64,000 nucleotides of DNA. Source: Amylostereum areolatum. Lineage: Eukaryota; Basidiomycota; Agaricomycetes; Russulales; Stereaceae. The DNA lies in assembly GCA_012932865.1 (NCBI GenBank), contig SAXG01000004.1, forward strand, positions 744,001 to 808,000, given 5' to 3'. Numbering within the stretch: the stretch's first letter is position 1; each line of letters opens with the position of its first letter. The translations under genes were made by a program, and so were the position numbers. Below are positions 24,431-35,487 of this stretch, piece after piece. Below the pieces are notes generated by a model. That model was not told the DNA's origin. It searched no databases and worked only from the letters and a program-made list of their open reading frames with translations.

Positions 24431-25456
24431 TCACTCGTAGCCCAGTCTGATCCTATCTTCCTTGTCCTTCTCCAGCTTTGCCACTTTATCCTCCACATCA
24501 CGCAGGGCTTCGTCCCACAACACGAAAAGTTCAGAAAGGCTGTCAACCTGCGCCGTCAAGGAAATCAGATGCCGGAGTTAAGCCGACGCGTGCAGTCAAT
24601 ACGCACCTGAGTTGCGTACTGTCGTATCACGCCGGCTATACGTTGTTCGAGGGTCGCTGCACGTTTTGCGTCGCCGTGATAGCGTTCGACCAGCGCGGCC
24701 AGGCGTGGCTGCAGGGCCTCATAGTCTACGCGGAGAGTACGATAAACACCGGTAATGGGGAGAAAGGAAGACGATCGCACCTGGAAGCTTGCCTGCGCCG
24801 GTGACGCCCTTCTGCTCTAGCAGCTCGATCTCACGCATGTCGCGGTCTGCAGCGCGGATGTCGGGTTCTAGCTCGGCGAGGAACGCGTCGAGCTCTGCGG
24901 GCGACATGTTCTCGTACGCAGGCGCGGAAGGGAGCGTGCCCGATAGCGCGAACGCCGGGGTAAGGAGGTGAGCATGTTGGTGATCTGTACATGCCCGAAC
25001 TCAGGACACTCGGCGGGGAAAAGAAGAGGGAGCAGATGCACAGTGATCCATAAATCGCCGCAGACCGTCGTTCGCGCCTGCAATATCGTCCATGCGCTTC
25101 TTGATCTCCTCCGCGCTCCGCACCAACGTCTCGTTCTTCTTGAGCCCCTTGGCCGCGCGAGCAGGGTCCTGTCGCGCGCCGTAAAGCAGCGCTTCTAGCC
25201 ATCGAAGACGCATTTCGAGGGATTGTGCTGGTGCAATGTGGGGAGGAGGTGCGGACGCCGGTTTGGTGGAGGACGGATCCACGGGTTTCTGCTTCGGCGA
25301 GTCGAGGAGGTCGGCGGGGAAAGACTGAGTGGCAGCCCCATGCGGGGAGATGGGCGGGGGCGGGGAGGAGGGTGGTGTCGAGCCTGGGGTAGAGCCAGAA
25401 GCTAGGTGGCGAAGATGCTTCACATCGCCGAGGAAGGAGCTGCCAATGAAGGCCAT
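24431..25456 (-). CDS. Dynactin p24/p22 (subunit 3)-like protein
   Basis: A small coiled-coil protein matching the pattern of the dynactin shoulder subunit, which links dynein to cargo. Four exons: 25456-25042, then from 24984, then two short 3' exons ending at TGA 24431. The N-terminal part is Pro/Ser-rich. It is followed by SLEMRLRWLEALLYGARQDP, KKMDD-type helices, the join RRFMDHYHQHAHLLTPAFAL across the first intron, MSPAELDAFLAELEPDIRA, LPDYEALQPRLAALVERYHG and a C-terminal helix LFVLWDEALRDVEDKVAKLE. Start ATG 25456 gives MAFIGSSFLGDVKHLRH. Overall length is about 280 aa. Family assignment rests on helix pattern and remembered similarity, so it is moderate; a generic coiled-coil protein is the alternative. 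Confidence 0.55.
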
Positions 25457-25644
25457 CGTCGTTGTATGAAGACAAGGCCGACGCGCCGGCAAGGCTGGAG
25501 CGCGTCCTCCTTGGGCTGCACTCCAAACTACGATTTTATCTCAGAATCACACAACTGCTTATTGACGGACGGGACGGCCGTATTGGAAGACGCATTCCTG
25601 TGCAGATACTCGAATATTCAATGTATCATACATAGCCGTCGACA

Positions 25645-26391
25645 TCATTGCTCCTTGCTCCGCCTCAGCGCCCTCTCTGCGTGTACGTTCTTCGCAATGA
25701 GAGCCTGAACGCGGAAGGCCATGTCGATCGCCATCCAAAGTGGAAGGAGAAAGTAAGGCAAATAGCTGGAAAGCAGCATGGCGCGCTGGGTGGGCGCAAT
25801 AGACACAAGTCCCTCCGCAATCGTCACGGAGGACGTCGTCGGCGTGGCAAACAAAACACCAAGACATGCTAAAGTGGTGGTCGCAGTTGACGCTCCATAG
25901 AGAAGGAGGAGAGTGTATATCTGGTGAGAGTCTGTGGGGAAGGTCAGAGAGGTATGGACGCTTGAGACAAAACGTACCGTTGTAAAGCGCGCGAGCTCCC
26001 AGGAAGAATACGGGCAATTGAAACATTCTGTGGGGAATGAGTATAACAAAATAGATTGAAGTAGGCACACTCACGCTTCTAGCCACAGGAAGGTGGTAAA
26101 CCAAGCATACTTGGTGCCGCTCTCGTGAATGCCCATCGCGCCGCCGATGAGGGGGTCGCCCGATACGGCGACGTACCATGTTGGAATTGATCTGATAATT
26201 TCGGGAACATATCGAGCGGGGTAGAGCGCCTGGCAGTCGACGAGAAGAGTAGCAGGTATGCGTGTCTGTCCCGGGGTCCGAAATACCAAGCTAAGTTAAG
26301 TACGCGAAAACATCACAAATGGACTCACGAGAAAGAACACAAAGTATATGAGGTCAGAAGGACGTGACGTTAGAGGTCTTCGCGTAGACAT
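25645..26391 (-). CDS. EXPERA-domain membrane protein (TMEM97/sigma-2 receptor family)
   Basis: Four-helix ER or membrane protein of the EXPERA family; in animals TMEM97 affects sterol handling, and in fungi the role is unclear. Exon 1 (26391-26329) encodes MSTRRPLTSRPSDLIYFVFF; the next begins at 26265 with TRIPATLLVDCQALYP. Two further introns place MFQLPVFFLGARALYN and SHQIYTLLLLYGAST in frame. The four hydrophobic segments, the Asp in LLVDCQ and the conserved sequence WYVAVSGDPLIGG fit the family. The C-terminus is Lys/Arg-rich (ALRRSKEQ), like an ER-retrieval-type tail. The first intron uses an acceptor (CCGGGACAG) downstream of the first AG, because only it gives the conserved T-R-I-P-A join. 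Confidence 0.82.
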
Positions 26392-27019
26392 AACTACCTC
26401 CAACGTTGTTGAAGGCTCTTCAATGTGAGTGTGAGGGCGCCAATCTTGTCAACAGTTTGAAAAAGCCTCAGGACTGAGTGTCCTTGGCCCGGACCGGGAG
26501 GCTCCGTCTCTGCGTATAAATTTCGCGCCTGAACTGGATTTTGCTCTCACCACGACGTCGACGTGTTTTTGCTAGCAGAGACGCGCTCGTCTCATTTCTC
26601 CGGGCATCGTAGCTTCTGTCCCGAGGTCAGTTGCGTCGTGGCAGATCGACTGTCCTTGTTTGAGGTGGAGGGTGTTCTTTCACCATCTTTTGCCATAGTT
26701 TGGACCCACATGATTCCCCACCTATGTATTACCTCCTTTACTACGTATGGCAGTCTTGTCCTTTCTGCAATTAGGGCATACCCATTGTTGTGATTCTCGA
26801 ACACACTGCAAGGGGAATGGGAGCGACGAGACTGATTAAGGTATCACCTCTGTCCCCGTCCTTGATTTAAGTTGTACTCAAATATCAGTTGAAAACTTCA
26901 TCACCTCTTCAAATAAGTACATGACTAACTCATGGCTTCCACGTCAATCATTGCAATTACGCTTGACTTTGTTCTGGAACTATGACAAGGACGTACATGC
27001 CATCGACCGGCCCACATAG
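26392..27019. other. Intergenic, no gene seen
   Basis: Upstream flank of the EXPERA gene and downstream flank of TRM82. A CGTATAAATT TATA-like word lies at about 26513-26522. Open frames here are shorter than 80 codons and show no family. Confidence 0.3.
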
Positions 27020-28989
27020 TTATGACTGGTCCATGTTCACGTCGTCTCCCACATCCCCGCCCTCGCCCAATTCGCTCCGTGGCTTTTTTACAGTTCTCTC
27101 CTCACCATCTGCTGCTCGCGCAGAGTCGATTAGCGCACGTGTTCGCCGCTTCGCCTCTTCCTTCGCATTTCTACCCTGCTCGCCTCGTACCATCGGATTA
27201 TGTGCTACATCCACGTTCTTGGGCATGTTCGTCAGATCGGAGTACAGGTCCAATCCAGCGCGTGCTTCCACTGATGCTATGGCGGCAGGATGAGCATGGA
27301 ATGATTACTATGGAGAAATTTTATGAGACAAACCTGGAATGAGACATTGCGTATTGAGAGAAGACAGAAGCTGCGACGCGGGAGGAGTTACCTCGCTGGC
27401 CTAATGCGCGATGAGACAAGTTGGAACACAAGAGGCAATAATACCACTCACAGACTCTGAAGAAAGCTGCACGAGTCTAATCGCCTGTGCGGATGTCGTA
27501 GGGCCAGACGTGGCATTGCCATCCGTCCAATCGGCGTCTAACATCACCCAGTAAAGTCCAGGTTTACCATCGTTATCTGCAGGAGTGAACCCAATGACCG
27601 GCTTCCCGAAATCGTGGGCATACACCGTATCCACAGTGGTAGCATCTAGCGGGACCCAAAACAAGGCAGTTGCCCTGTGATATGACAAGATATAAGATGT
27701 GCATCACACAGGTAATAAAGAACAACTCACCCTATAGCACTGAAAACAGCCCATTGCTTCTTATCCATCTCAATGGCGTGCAGTTTCTGCAGGACCAGTG
27801 TTGACACATCCTCTGTTGCCGCGACCTGTACCACGGCCTCGCCTACTTGCGGCTCTGAACTTCCGCTCCCCCCTTCATCCACGTTCGCATCTTCTGCTTT
27901 CTTATTTTTCCCTCTGCCCTTCCTTCCATGTGATTTCCTTGATTTCTTGTCGTCCCCTTCTGCACCAGCTTCACCATCTCCTTCATCGTCCTCGCCTCGT
28001 TTGCGTTTCTGGGGTAGAACCTTGATAAACGGCTGCACACTGTCGAGTATTGGAATTTCGCCGAGCGGCTTTCCCGAGAGCCAGTCCCATTTCCGGAGGG
28101 AAGAGTCTCCACCACCTGATAAAAGAAGAGAAGGAGCAAATATCGGTATGTGTATTGCGGAGACAAATCTATTTGCACGGTCGGCTCCTTGGGGCTTAGG
28201 AAGAGAGAAAAATCAACGTACTTTGTGTGTCCAAGGCAGTAGCTCTCGATGCAGTACCCTTGAGGATACCAGCTCACACGGATGTGCTCGTCACGATCGG
28301 AGGTGACAATGTACCGTTCATCCATGGTTAGGAGAACAGACGTGAGGAGAGAAGTATGCCCGAGGATGAGGGTCCCTCCTGATGAATTTTCATGAGATGC
28401 GAGTGTATCGCGTTCTGCAGATTCTGTAAGGTCTCCGGGGGTTTCTGGAGCATTTAATGGATAGCTTAAGTGGTCTACGGTCATTTTAACACTAGGGACT
28501 TGCGTGAAGAGATCGGCACCTGAAAACATCTCCGAATTTGTCGGCGACAAGAATGGTTTGACTGTCCTGAGTAAACAGAATCTGTGTGGGCTTTTTTGGC
28601 AGCTCCCTACATCACAAGCGTTTTCAAGCTGGTTACAAACGGAAGTAGCATTGGGTATACGTACCGCTCGTTTAAAACCTTCAGCTCATCCACTAACCAC
28701 ACCTTCATTCGCTTATCCTCGCCCACAGTGACGAGATGAGATTGGTCTCGATTGACCGCTGCACATCGCACTGGCCCAGACTTTAAAACCTTTTCTTTTG
28801 ATGTATCATCTAGGGATAGCGTCGACGATACCACAGCACCTGTCCTGAGATCAGTGAACTCGAAAACTCGGGGGCTTCAAGAGTAAAGGGTGCTTACGTC
28901 GAATCAAGAACTTGAATGTGAGGGCCAGATATGACAACGGTATGCCTTTTCCCCGGAAAGAAAAGAGTATGGGGGTAGTACGACGACAT
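27020..28989 (-). CDS. TRM82: tRNA (guanine-N7)-methyltransferase non-catalytic subunit Trm82 (WD repeat)
   Basis: Partner of Trm8 in forming m7G46 in tRNA; Trm82 stabilises the catalytic subunit. Start ATG 28989 gives MSSYYPHTLFFPGKRHTVV. WD-type blades follow: VRCAAVNRDQSHLVTVGEDK, the repeat with MDERYIVTSDRDEHIRVSWY, and LLLSGGGDSSLRKWDWLSGK after the intron that joins GHTK to FVSAIHIPIFAP. A low-complexity Lys/Arg/Glu/Gly insert (RKRGEDDEGDGEAG onward) interrupts the C-terminal half, as in other fungal Trm82. The end includes LYSDLTNMPKNVDVAHNP and a Lys-rich tail. Several 50-80 bp introns are needed. It shares a 125-bp divergent promoter with the SHG1-like gene. Confidence 0.85.
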
Positions 28990-29114
28990 GGTAGGGTATA
29001 GACACTCGCAAAAAGTCTGGGCGGCAAAGCAGGGCAGATGCTCGGGCCGGACAATGATTGAGGTACGAGCGCTTCATGAATGAATTCGCTTGCCACAGCC
29101 TGTTAACGGTGACC

Positions 29115-29718
29115 ATGTCTGAGACGATTAAAACTCCAGATCAACTTGTCCTTGCGTAGGTCCCTTTGTGTCTTCCTTATCCATGTGCACGGTCCTTAAA
29201 CTCAACTCCAGTTTCAAGAAGTCTGGAGAGTTCGACCGCTTGCGTCGGGAGCTGCTGAATCAATTCAGACACTCGGTACGTGACAAGTCTGATATACAAC
29301 ATAGCCGTGAGCTCTGAAGCTGAAGTCGGTGTATCCCTGTGTATCTTTTGACAGGATAGCAAAGATACTTTGATGGATCGTGTTGAAGATATTGCACGGC
29401 AGAGGCTGGAGGCAGATAGCAAGATTTCGCAGAAAGGTCCAGATGTACTACATCGCGAGCTATTGCAAGAACTGGATCGGTTCGTACCCATTTTTGTCGC
29501 ACCATACAGTCACACTGAATGGATTTACCAGGTATCCTATTCTTGAACGTGCCCTTGCCGATGTCCCTGTTTTCACCGATCCTAACTTTACCGGGAGTAT
29601 TCGCAAACATGCCAGAACCATTCTTCAGAAGGAAAGAAAAGAGGCACGCGGTACGCTGCAATGCATCTTAAGAGCGTATATTGGCATACTGACGGTCCAT
29701 ATGGGGGTGTTCTCATAG
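29115..29718 (+). CDS. SHG1: BOD1/SHG1-domain protein (COMPASS component Shg1-like)
   Basis: Shg1 is a small subunit of the Set1/COMPASS histone H3K4 methyltransferase complex. Exons are 29115-29155, 29212-29275, 29355-29479 and 29532-29718, for 138 aa in a single frame. The N-terminus is MSETIKTPDQLVLA. The family core follows: FKKSGEFDRLRRELLNQF, MDRVEDIARQRLEAD and HRELLQELDRYPILERALAD, with the last joined across the third intron. The end could also be extended by a further splice from a possible donor at about 29652, so the last 20 residues are uncertain. Divergent from TRM82. Confidence 0.72.
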
Positions 29719-29960
29719 ATCATGCAACAAAGACAAGATCGTAGCCGTCAATCGAACGCAGTTTTGTCTCCTACCTACAGTCTTTGCGGAAATCACAATG
29801 CGCGGTTGTGACGATATCCAAACTTCCGCTTGAAGACTTGACATTCGCTAATCTATTGACATCTCGCTCGCTGTTTTCGGGGCCACGGACCTACGGTATG
29901 TAACATCAACGATCTGTGATACAAGTGGATGTAGTAAACCCCATGTTTAGCGCATGCCAA

Positions 29961-31978
29961 CTAGTTGTCGTCCCAGAAATGGTACTTCGGGTCCTCCATC
30001 AGCAGGCCTGTTACGGGATCATGAACCAGCTGTCTCCATCCGTGCTCATTATCCATAGAGACCTCGTGCTCGTGCGCCCACTCTGGATGTAGCTGGAGTG
30101 ACGGTTCTGCCTCGGTCAGGACGAGAACATCCGGCATTTTTGCCCACTGTTCTTCATGTTCCGGCTGTGTTTTTGCCCTTTGCATCCGCCTCTTCGCGCT
30201 CCCCGCAAGAGTAAGCCTCGGCTCATTATAGACCATCCTGCGGTCCGGGTCTAGAATTGTTTGTACGATGTCGTCGTCGTTCACGACATTTCCTTGTATC
30301 GGCGCTGCATGATTGAAAACCTTTCCTATACAGAATTCCCTCTCCTCCCAAGTGAATATCCAAGAACGCAAGTCCATGGTCCACGTGATGAACGACACAA
30401 CATGGTGGCAGTTGGGCTCTCCTTCCATGACTAGCATAGCCTTGAGCTGAAAGCTATCATGTGCCGGGGTAACACCAGGGTAGTATTCATCATACCACCC
30501 TAGCACAACAGCGTGTACGCTCGGCTGCCCTCCCTCAAGGTTTTCTTCGGCCGCAACCACCCGCCAGATAGACCCATCCATGGCGACGCAAGGCGTTTTG
30601 AGGATATTCTCTCCCCTACGTTCCAGCTTCCTTCCTCCACACTCCTTGACATAGATCTCCCGCTCCATGGGCAGCAGCCGCACCGACTTTCTTGTAAAGG
30701 TCAAACACCCATCCTTGTCCATTGTACCAACAGGCATTCGCATCATCTCCAATGGGAATATGTTCGGGGATACCACCGCATCCACGACCTTCGAGGCCTC
30801 CACCTCGTGGCCGTCCTTGTCTTCCACGAGGGCCTTTCCAGATACGCTGGTCTTTGGGAATTGCGGAAACGTCGACATCTTCGCACTGCGTGGGAGTAGG
30901 AATGACAGTCCGACCCAGGCTGCCCGTCCACCGTTGTGGAGGATTTCCCTTGCCAAAGCAATCGTCGCTCCAAGACGGTCATCCTTGTGGAATGCTCTGG
31001 TGTCAAGCTGGACTCCGAACAGGCCCATGATACTGAACACCATGTCCACTGGCCGCGAAGAAGTACGCAGAAGTGAGCTCTGCCAGATGGCATGGCTTCT
31101 ACTGTCCGATTTTAGTGGAGTCTCCTCCACGCCAAGCCCATGAAGCTCCGGCGTCATTGCGATAGCAAGCGCGACGGCATTTGGGGACGCGACACCAAAT
31201 ATGCGCGCTTTGATCTTTAGGGGTTCTCGTGTGCCACAGCGGTTGGAGGTCGCGATGAAGGAGGTGTAGCCGACGATGCAAGAGTTCAGTACGTTTGCGA
31301 GGGGTGCCATGGCGGACTCCCCCGCAACGACTTCTTGTATAGTGCCTAGGGCAGTCGTGACGCCGCCTTCGCCGTTGAGCGCTTCGCCTGTCCCCAGGCG
31401 CCATGCGAATAGCACGAATGCGGAGCTAGGTGCAAGGGCTTCTTGCAGCGTCCATCCACGATGAATCCAATCCGTCTCTTCATCAAGACGTACGAGGCGT
31501 TGTACTCCCCCGGGAATGATGATGGCGTGGGCGCAGGATTCATATACTCGATACATGTTTGCGATTTGCCAATTTTTATCTTCCCGGCTGGTCTGCATGA
31601 TGCAGAGTCTGTCCACCCAAACGTACGATGTGTTTAGGAGAAGAGAGCTAGTAAAAGCATGCCGTAGGACAGATATGCTAATGGGGTCAGCGTCCTCTGC
31701 ACCTTTGACCGAAAACGTTGATTCGGGATGGGGTAGGTCGGCCGGCGATCCGCGCCAGACATAGGAAAGGGTGGAGAGTAGGGTATAGCGGGAAAGGATG
31801 CAAACTCGTCGATTTGAAGGACGTTGTGGTCGATTAGTTGCTTACAATCGACAAGCCGGTATCGCTGGGGCGTTGCGCACAATGTAATGTCGAGGCCGTC
31901 GTCTCCATGACGGAGGGAGTCGAGATAAACCCGAATAATCGTCTTAACAGACCCTACGACCATGGGCGGACTGGACAT
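29961..31978 (-). CDS. HET (heterokaryon incompatibility) domain protein
   Basis: HET-domain proteins can trigger cell death on non-self fusion in ascomycetes; the role of basidiomycete members is largely unknown. Start MSSPPMVVGSVKTIIRVYLD. The frame breaks once near 31790-31792, where one missing C in a C run would connect LQIDEFASFP to RYTLLSTLSYVWRG; with it the gene encodes 672 aa. HET motifs are LSTLSYVWRG, SYVWVDRLCIMQTSREDKNW and IHRGWTLQEALAP, in the usual order. The long C-terminal half (about 450 aa) has no domain I recognise and ends in DPKYHFWDDN. No partner NLR-type or secreted gene adjoins it. A TATA-like GAATATATAAC lies at about 32033-32043. Confidence 0.82.
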
Positions 31979-32984
31979 GGTTGATGATGGGTGAGACTAG
32001 GGTCGACGTTGGATGCAAAGAGTTTGCTGCCGAATATATAACACGAGGCAAAGATCAGTCGTAATATGTAGTGTCCACGCGCCCTCTACATAACTTTAGA
32101 TCACTCCGTGATAGTACTGACCGTAGTCATCATTTTGAATCAGAATACGATCCAAGCACTGGGCAGAACCTGTATTTGGACGAAAGCCACTACTAGCGGA
32201 ACGTAAGCGTAAACGCTGCGTGCGGGCCTGTGAATGCAAGCTTCACAAAGAAAGCGACACAGGGAGTGTAGGAAATCGGTTTGTGGCGGTATGTAAAGAC
32301 CTTTAGGCGCGGGTTTGAGTATAGTTCGGCGATGAACCGTCCATGGCGAGCACATACGGTGTATAGGTACACCATCGGGAGTATGTGTAGGTGTCGATAC
32401 TTCCGAGTGATAGGTGTCATCGGGACCGGCTGTGTCAGAGCGTCCAGCTCTCCTTGAGGAGTGTCTCGGGGACTATCTGTCATCCCTTCTCGGCTGCTCC
32501 CATATAGCCATAGATCGACCAAAGCTTCGCCAAAATTTCTCCAGGGAGTTGGTTCGACAGCGATTAATCAGGAGCGTCAAGAAATGAGACGCATGATATA
32601 TCCGGAGACGCACATTGATAGTTGGGGTACCCATATGGCAAAGCCCGGAGGTTTATCTCTGCAGCGGAGGCCGATTTCGCCATGTGAACTGGTTGTGAAC
32701 CCCCTCCCCGGGACTTCCGTCCGGAGGCGCTGAGATAAAGATATCGAAGTTGAAGTTACAGGTAAACTCGAATATGGAAGTTTGTCAGGGGCATTGCGCG
32801 ACTGTATTTTGGTATATTGCAGCCAGTGGTGGCGAGAGGATGTTCTAGTAGCGGCTCGCAGACGAAAATATCTCGTAGGTCTGTGTCTGTCTGTGTCTTC
32901 GCTCGTGGGCCGTCGGTGGGGATTGATCACGTGGTGACGCGCCGCCATCGTGCTTATTTTTTGTTCCACAACGCTTCCAATACC
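31979..32984. other. Intergenic between divergent HET and SAP-like genes
   Basis: No supported gene in this 1 kb. It contains the HET promoter with a TATA-like word near 32038. Several short open frames have no family signature. Confidence 0.3.
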
Positions 32985-33497
32985 ATGTTAGATCCCAATG
33001 CGACGCTCCCTAATCCACTCCTTTTGGACATGCAACACACACTGAACAATCTCGTTAATACTGTGGATGTTCTGCTTGCGCATTCAGTGGAGAATAAGAT
33101 ATCTAATGCTGTGGTTCGTCCTATTCACTCTATGGTTTAACGTTCCCTAACTTTGCCCACCCAGATATATAACCGAGGCAACGGGGCAGGGAGTGATGTC
33201 TTTCCCTACCGTATCGTGCCATTCCCTAATGGGAATGTACCCTCTACAGTGCAACAGGTAACAGCCACATCATGTGTAGTATGTGGACCGCTGTGCTTAT
33301 TGGCCTTACAGTTCCCCGAAGGGCCCAACTTCCCTCCCCTTACGACTCTAGATGACATAGTCAATCTCCAGCCAGAGGTCCTTTCCCGTTACTTATTGCA
33401 GTATGGAGTAGATGTACCCCACATCATAGCGGGACGCAGGGCAAGGTTAGCTGCACATATCGGAGTGACGGCACAAATCCTCAATGCTATTCTGTGA
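32985..33497 (+). CDS. Small conserved protein with SAP-like C-terminal motif
   Basis: Three exons (32985-33110, 33165-33257, 33312-33497), all in phase 0, for 134 aa. The N-terminus is MLDPNATLPNPLLLDMQHTL, a predicted helix. The middle is IYNRGNGAGSDVFPYRIVPF. The C-terminal 45 residues (TTLDDIVNLQPEVLSRYLLQ, then YGVDVPHIIAGRRARLAAHIG) have the helix-turn-helix spacing of a SAP-type nucleic-acid-binding motif. I recall similar short proteins from Agaricomycetes but no function. The first donor (GTGGTT) is weak, yet it is the only choice that keeps frame. Function unknown. Confidence 0.6.
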
Positions 33498-33939
33498 GCG
33501 GTGAGGCCTTGAGGGGCTTGCCAGTGGTAGGTAATGAACCATCGTAAATTGTAATTGTACCTTCGCTGTCATCATGTATAACACTGTAGCCGTGGTTAAA
33601 CACTCCGATCATTGTCTTTCCTCTTTCATCCTCTGTAGTGGACACAAACAAATGCCTCTGCTAGGAATTAAGTACCTGTAGGGACACCAGCACATTTTAT
33701 TACAGCACCAGCAAGCAATGAATAAGAAACAGAGTCTGTGATTCCAGTAGACGGCAGCAGAGAACAACTGAGAGAGGAGGAAAGAGCAAGAAGGACAGGT
33801 GAGGTGAACCAAGCACCTTCGTGCTGGATACAAAGCATAGGGTATAGGTGCCCAACGCAAGGTGGGTGGGCGGTGCACGTCCAGGCAAAGGTGAAGAGTG
33901 GTGCGGTGGTCGAGAGCATTTGCCTCTTCGGGGGTACTG
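33498..33939. other. Intergenic, no gene seen
   Basis: 3' flank of the SAP-like gene and possible remnants of the adjoining glucoamylase relic. No frame continues the relic convincingly. Confidence 0.25.
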
Positions 33940-34145
33940 GAGGCGGCGAATGACCGTGCCAGCACTGCCGCCGCCGCCGTTACTCCCGCTCGTCGAGCAC
34001 GTCGAGGGTATCGTAAAGCACTGTTCAGCGAGACCACCGGGCGAGCAAGGTCGACGTCGCGTTCAGGCTGCCGATCTGGTTCCAAGTCAGCAGTGCGTCG
34101 TAGAGCTGCTCGGCGACGGCGAGCGTGGTCAGATACCACGACTGT
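33940..34145 (-). pseudogene. Glucoamylase (GH15) exon relic with internal deletion
   Basis: On the minus strand, an ACAG acceptor-like site at about 34142 is followed by SWYLTTLAVAEQLYDALLTW, then NQIGSLNATSTLLA. This matches the GH15 glucoamylase segment after the conserved NP-WYL motif. The frame then stops. In another frame comes FTIPSTCSTSGSNGGGGSAG, which resembles the linker after the catalytic domain. So the sequence looks like a glucoamylase copy that lost most of its 3' catalytic part. No start, no catalytic Glu residues and no starch-binding domain are present. Assignment is from pattern recognition over about 37 residues. Confidence 0.5.
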
Positions 34146-34595
34146 GAATGGCTATATTCAGTATATTAAGCATATGAGCAGACCCAGGTGGACGCATGCG
34201 CACGTTTCCGCCTTGGTAGTCTTGCGACTGGCCGGGGGATCCATGTTTGGCGCGTGTGTTCACGGTTAAGGGTGCTACAACGTCGAGATGTGACAACGAT
34301 AAATGTGTGTTGCGATCCAGGGGGAAATTGCCAACCCAACAAACAAGAGGCGGGGACGGGAAAGAAGACGTAAAGTGGTCTCATCACCATGGAGCTTATA
34401 GGTCCAAAGAACGGTCGCAAATAGAGGAGTGGACGATAGCCGTTGGTATGCTATGGTCAATACCAGTATGACAAGTTGGATTGTGGGCCACTTCAAGACC
34501 TAGAAAGTGGTAAGAGATCAAGTCCTAGATGATGCAGCGAGAAACTGACTCACATCACATCTATCAATCTACAGGACATGCCCCCCAGTGGATTA
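34146..34595. other. Intergenic, no gene seen
   Basis: Spacer between the GH15 relic and ERV1. Nothing recognised beyond short open frames. Confidence 0.25.
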
Positions 34596-35150
34596 TCAAT
34601 CACAGCTGCCATCTGCTGGTCCATCTTTCCACCGCTCGTCAGTCTTGTTACAATCAAAAGCTGCCTTCCCCAGCCTCGCGTTCACATCGTTATGCCGCTG
34701 GCACAACCACCAACTAAGACCCTTCCTCCCGCTTACATCCGGAGGATGAATCTTCATCTCTTCACCGAGATGACTAGCGCAATGGGAGCACGGGTACAGG
34801 ACGGGAAGAGCGTGTAGAAGCGAAAGCATGTTTGCCCGTTGAGATGTCGTCGGCTTTTCAGGGTAATACGCGGCTGTTGTATGGAGGAACGTCCAGGTAG
34901 CGCGTCCAAGTTGCTCGACGTCGGCTGGACAGTGGGCCGTCGTATTGGCCCCCGTTGAGGACGAATTTGAAGACGCGGATGGTGTAGTAGCAGGGGTAAG
35001 GGCACCAGCGCCAGCGGTTTTAGACGCATACTTCGACGACTTGAAGAACGCTGTGCGAGAATTGCACGCTTTGCATGGCTTTCCGTCGGGGCCTAGGACC
35101 ATCCCCGGAGGCAGGGGCGAGGATGTAGTCGAAGTTGCCGTTTCACCCAT
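34596..35150 (-). CDS. ERV1: FAD-linked sulfhydryl oxidase Erv1/ALR
   Basis: Erv1 re-oxidises Mia40 in the mitochondrial intermembrane-space import pathway. Intronless, 184 aa. The N-terminal shuttle region contains the pair in GKPCKAC. The catalytic domain has LGRATWTFLHTTAAYYP, the active-site CxxC in YPCSHCASHL, WWLCQRHNDVNARLGKAAFD and the closing GPADGSCD. All conserved cysteines expected for Erv1 are present. Start ATG 35150 gives MGETATSTTSSPLPPGM. A (GGT)n tract lies a few dozen bases upstream. Confidence 0.93.
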   Translation of the reverse strand: MGETATSTTSSPLPPGMVLGPDGKPCKACNSRTAFFKSSKYASKTAGAGALTPATTPSASSNSSSTGANTTAHCPADVEQLGRATWTFLHTTAAYYPEKPTTSQRANMLSLLHALPVLYPCSHCASHLGEEMKIHPPDVSGRKGLSWWLCQRHNDVNARLGKAAFDCNKTDERWKDGPADGSCD

Positions 35151-35177
35151 CGTCGATGGTGAACGTCGTACTTATGG

Positions 35178-35209
35178 TGGTGGTGGTGGTGGTGGTGGTG
35201 GTGGTGGTC
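35178..35209. repeat. (GGT)n trinucleotide repeat next to the ERV1 start
   Basis: About ten uninterrupted GGT units on the plus strand, so (ACC)n in the ERV1 5' leader or core promoter, roughly 30-60 bp before its ATG. Confidence 0.85.
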
Positions 35210-35487
35210 AAGGAATAAAAGTGCTTATTCAACGCCGGTTCAAGTTCATTAAAGCGTCAATGTTACACTCCGGCTCACACATTTCCGTAGGTTCTTTATT
35301 TCCGTAGGTCCTTACATATCCAAGTGAAGTTGGATTTGAATTATGGGTACAATTTACGATGGTCTAGGCTCTACAGTAAGTACATTTGACCCTGACAGAA
35401 TTCTCTCTCGTTCTGACCCCAGCACTATATATCTCCAAGACCATATTCAGCCAGTAAACGTGAACCTGGATAACGACAAGTGAGGGG

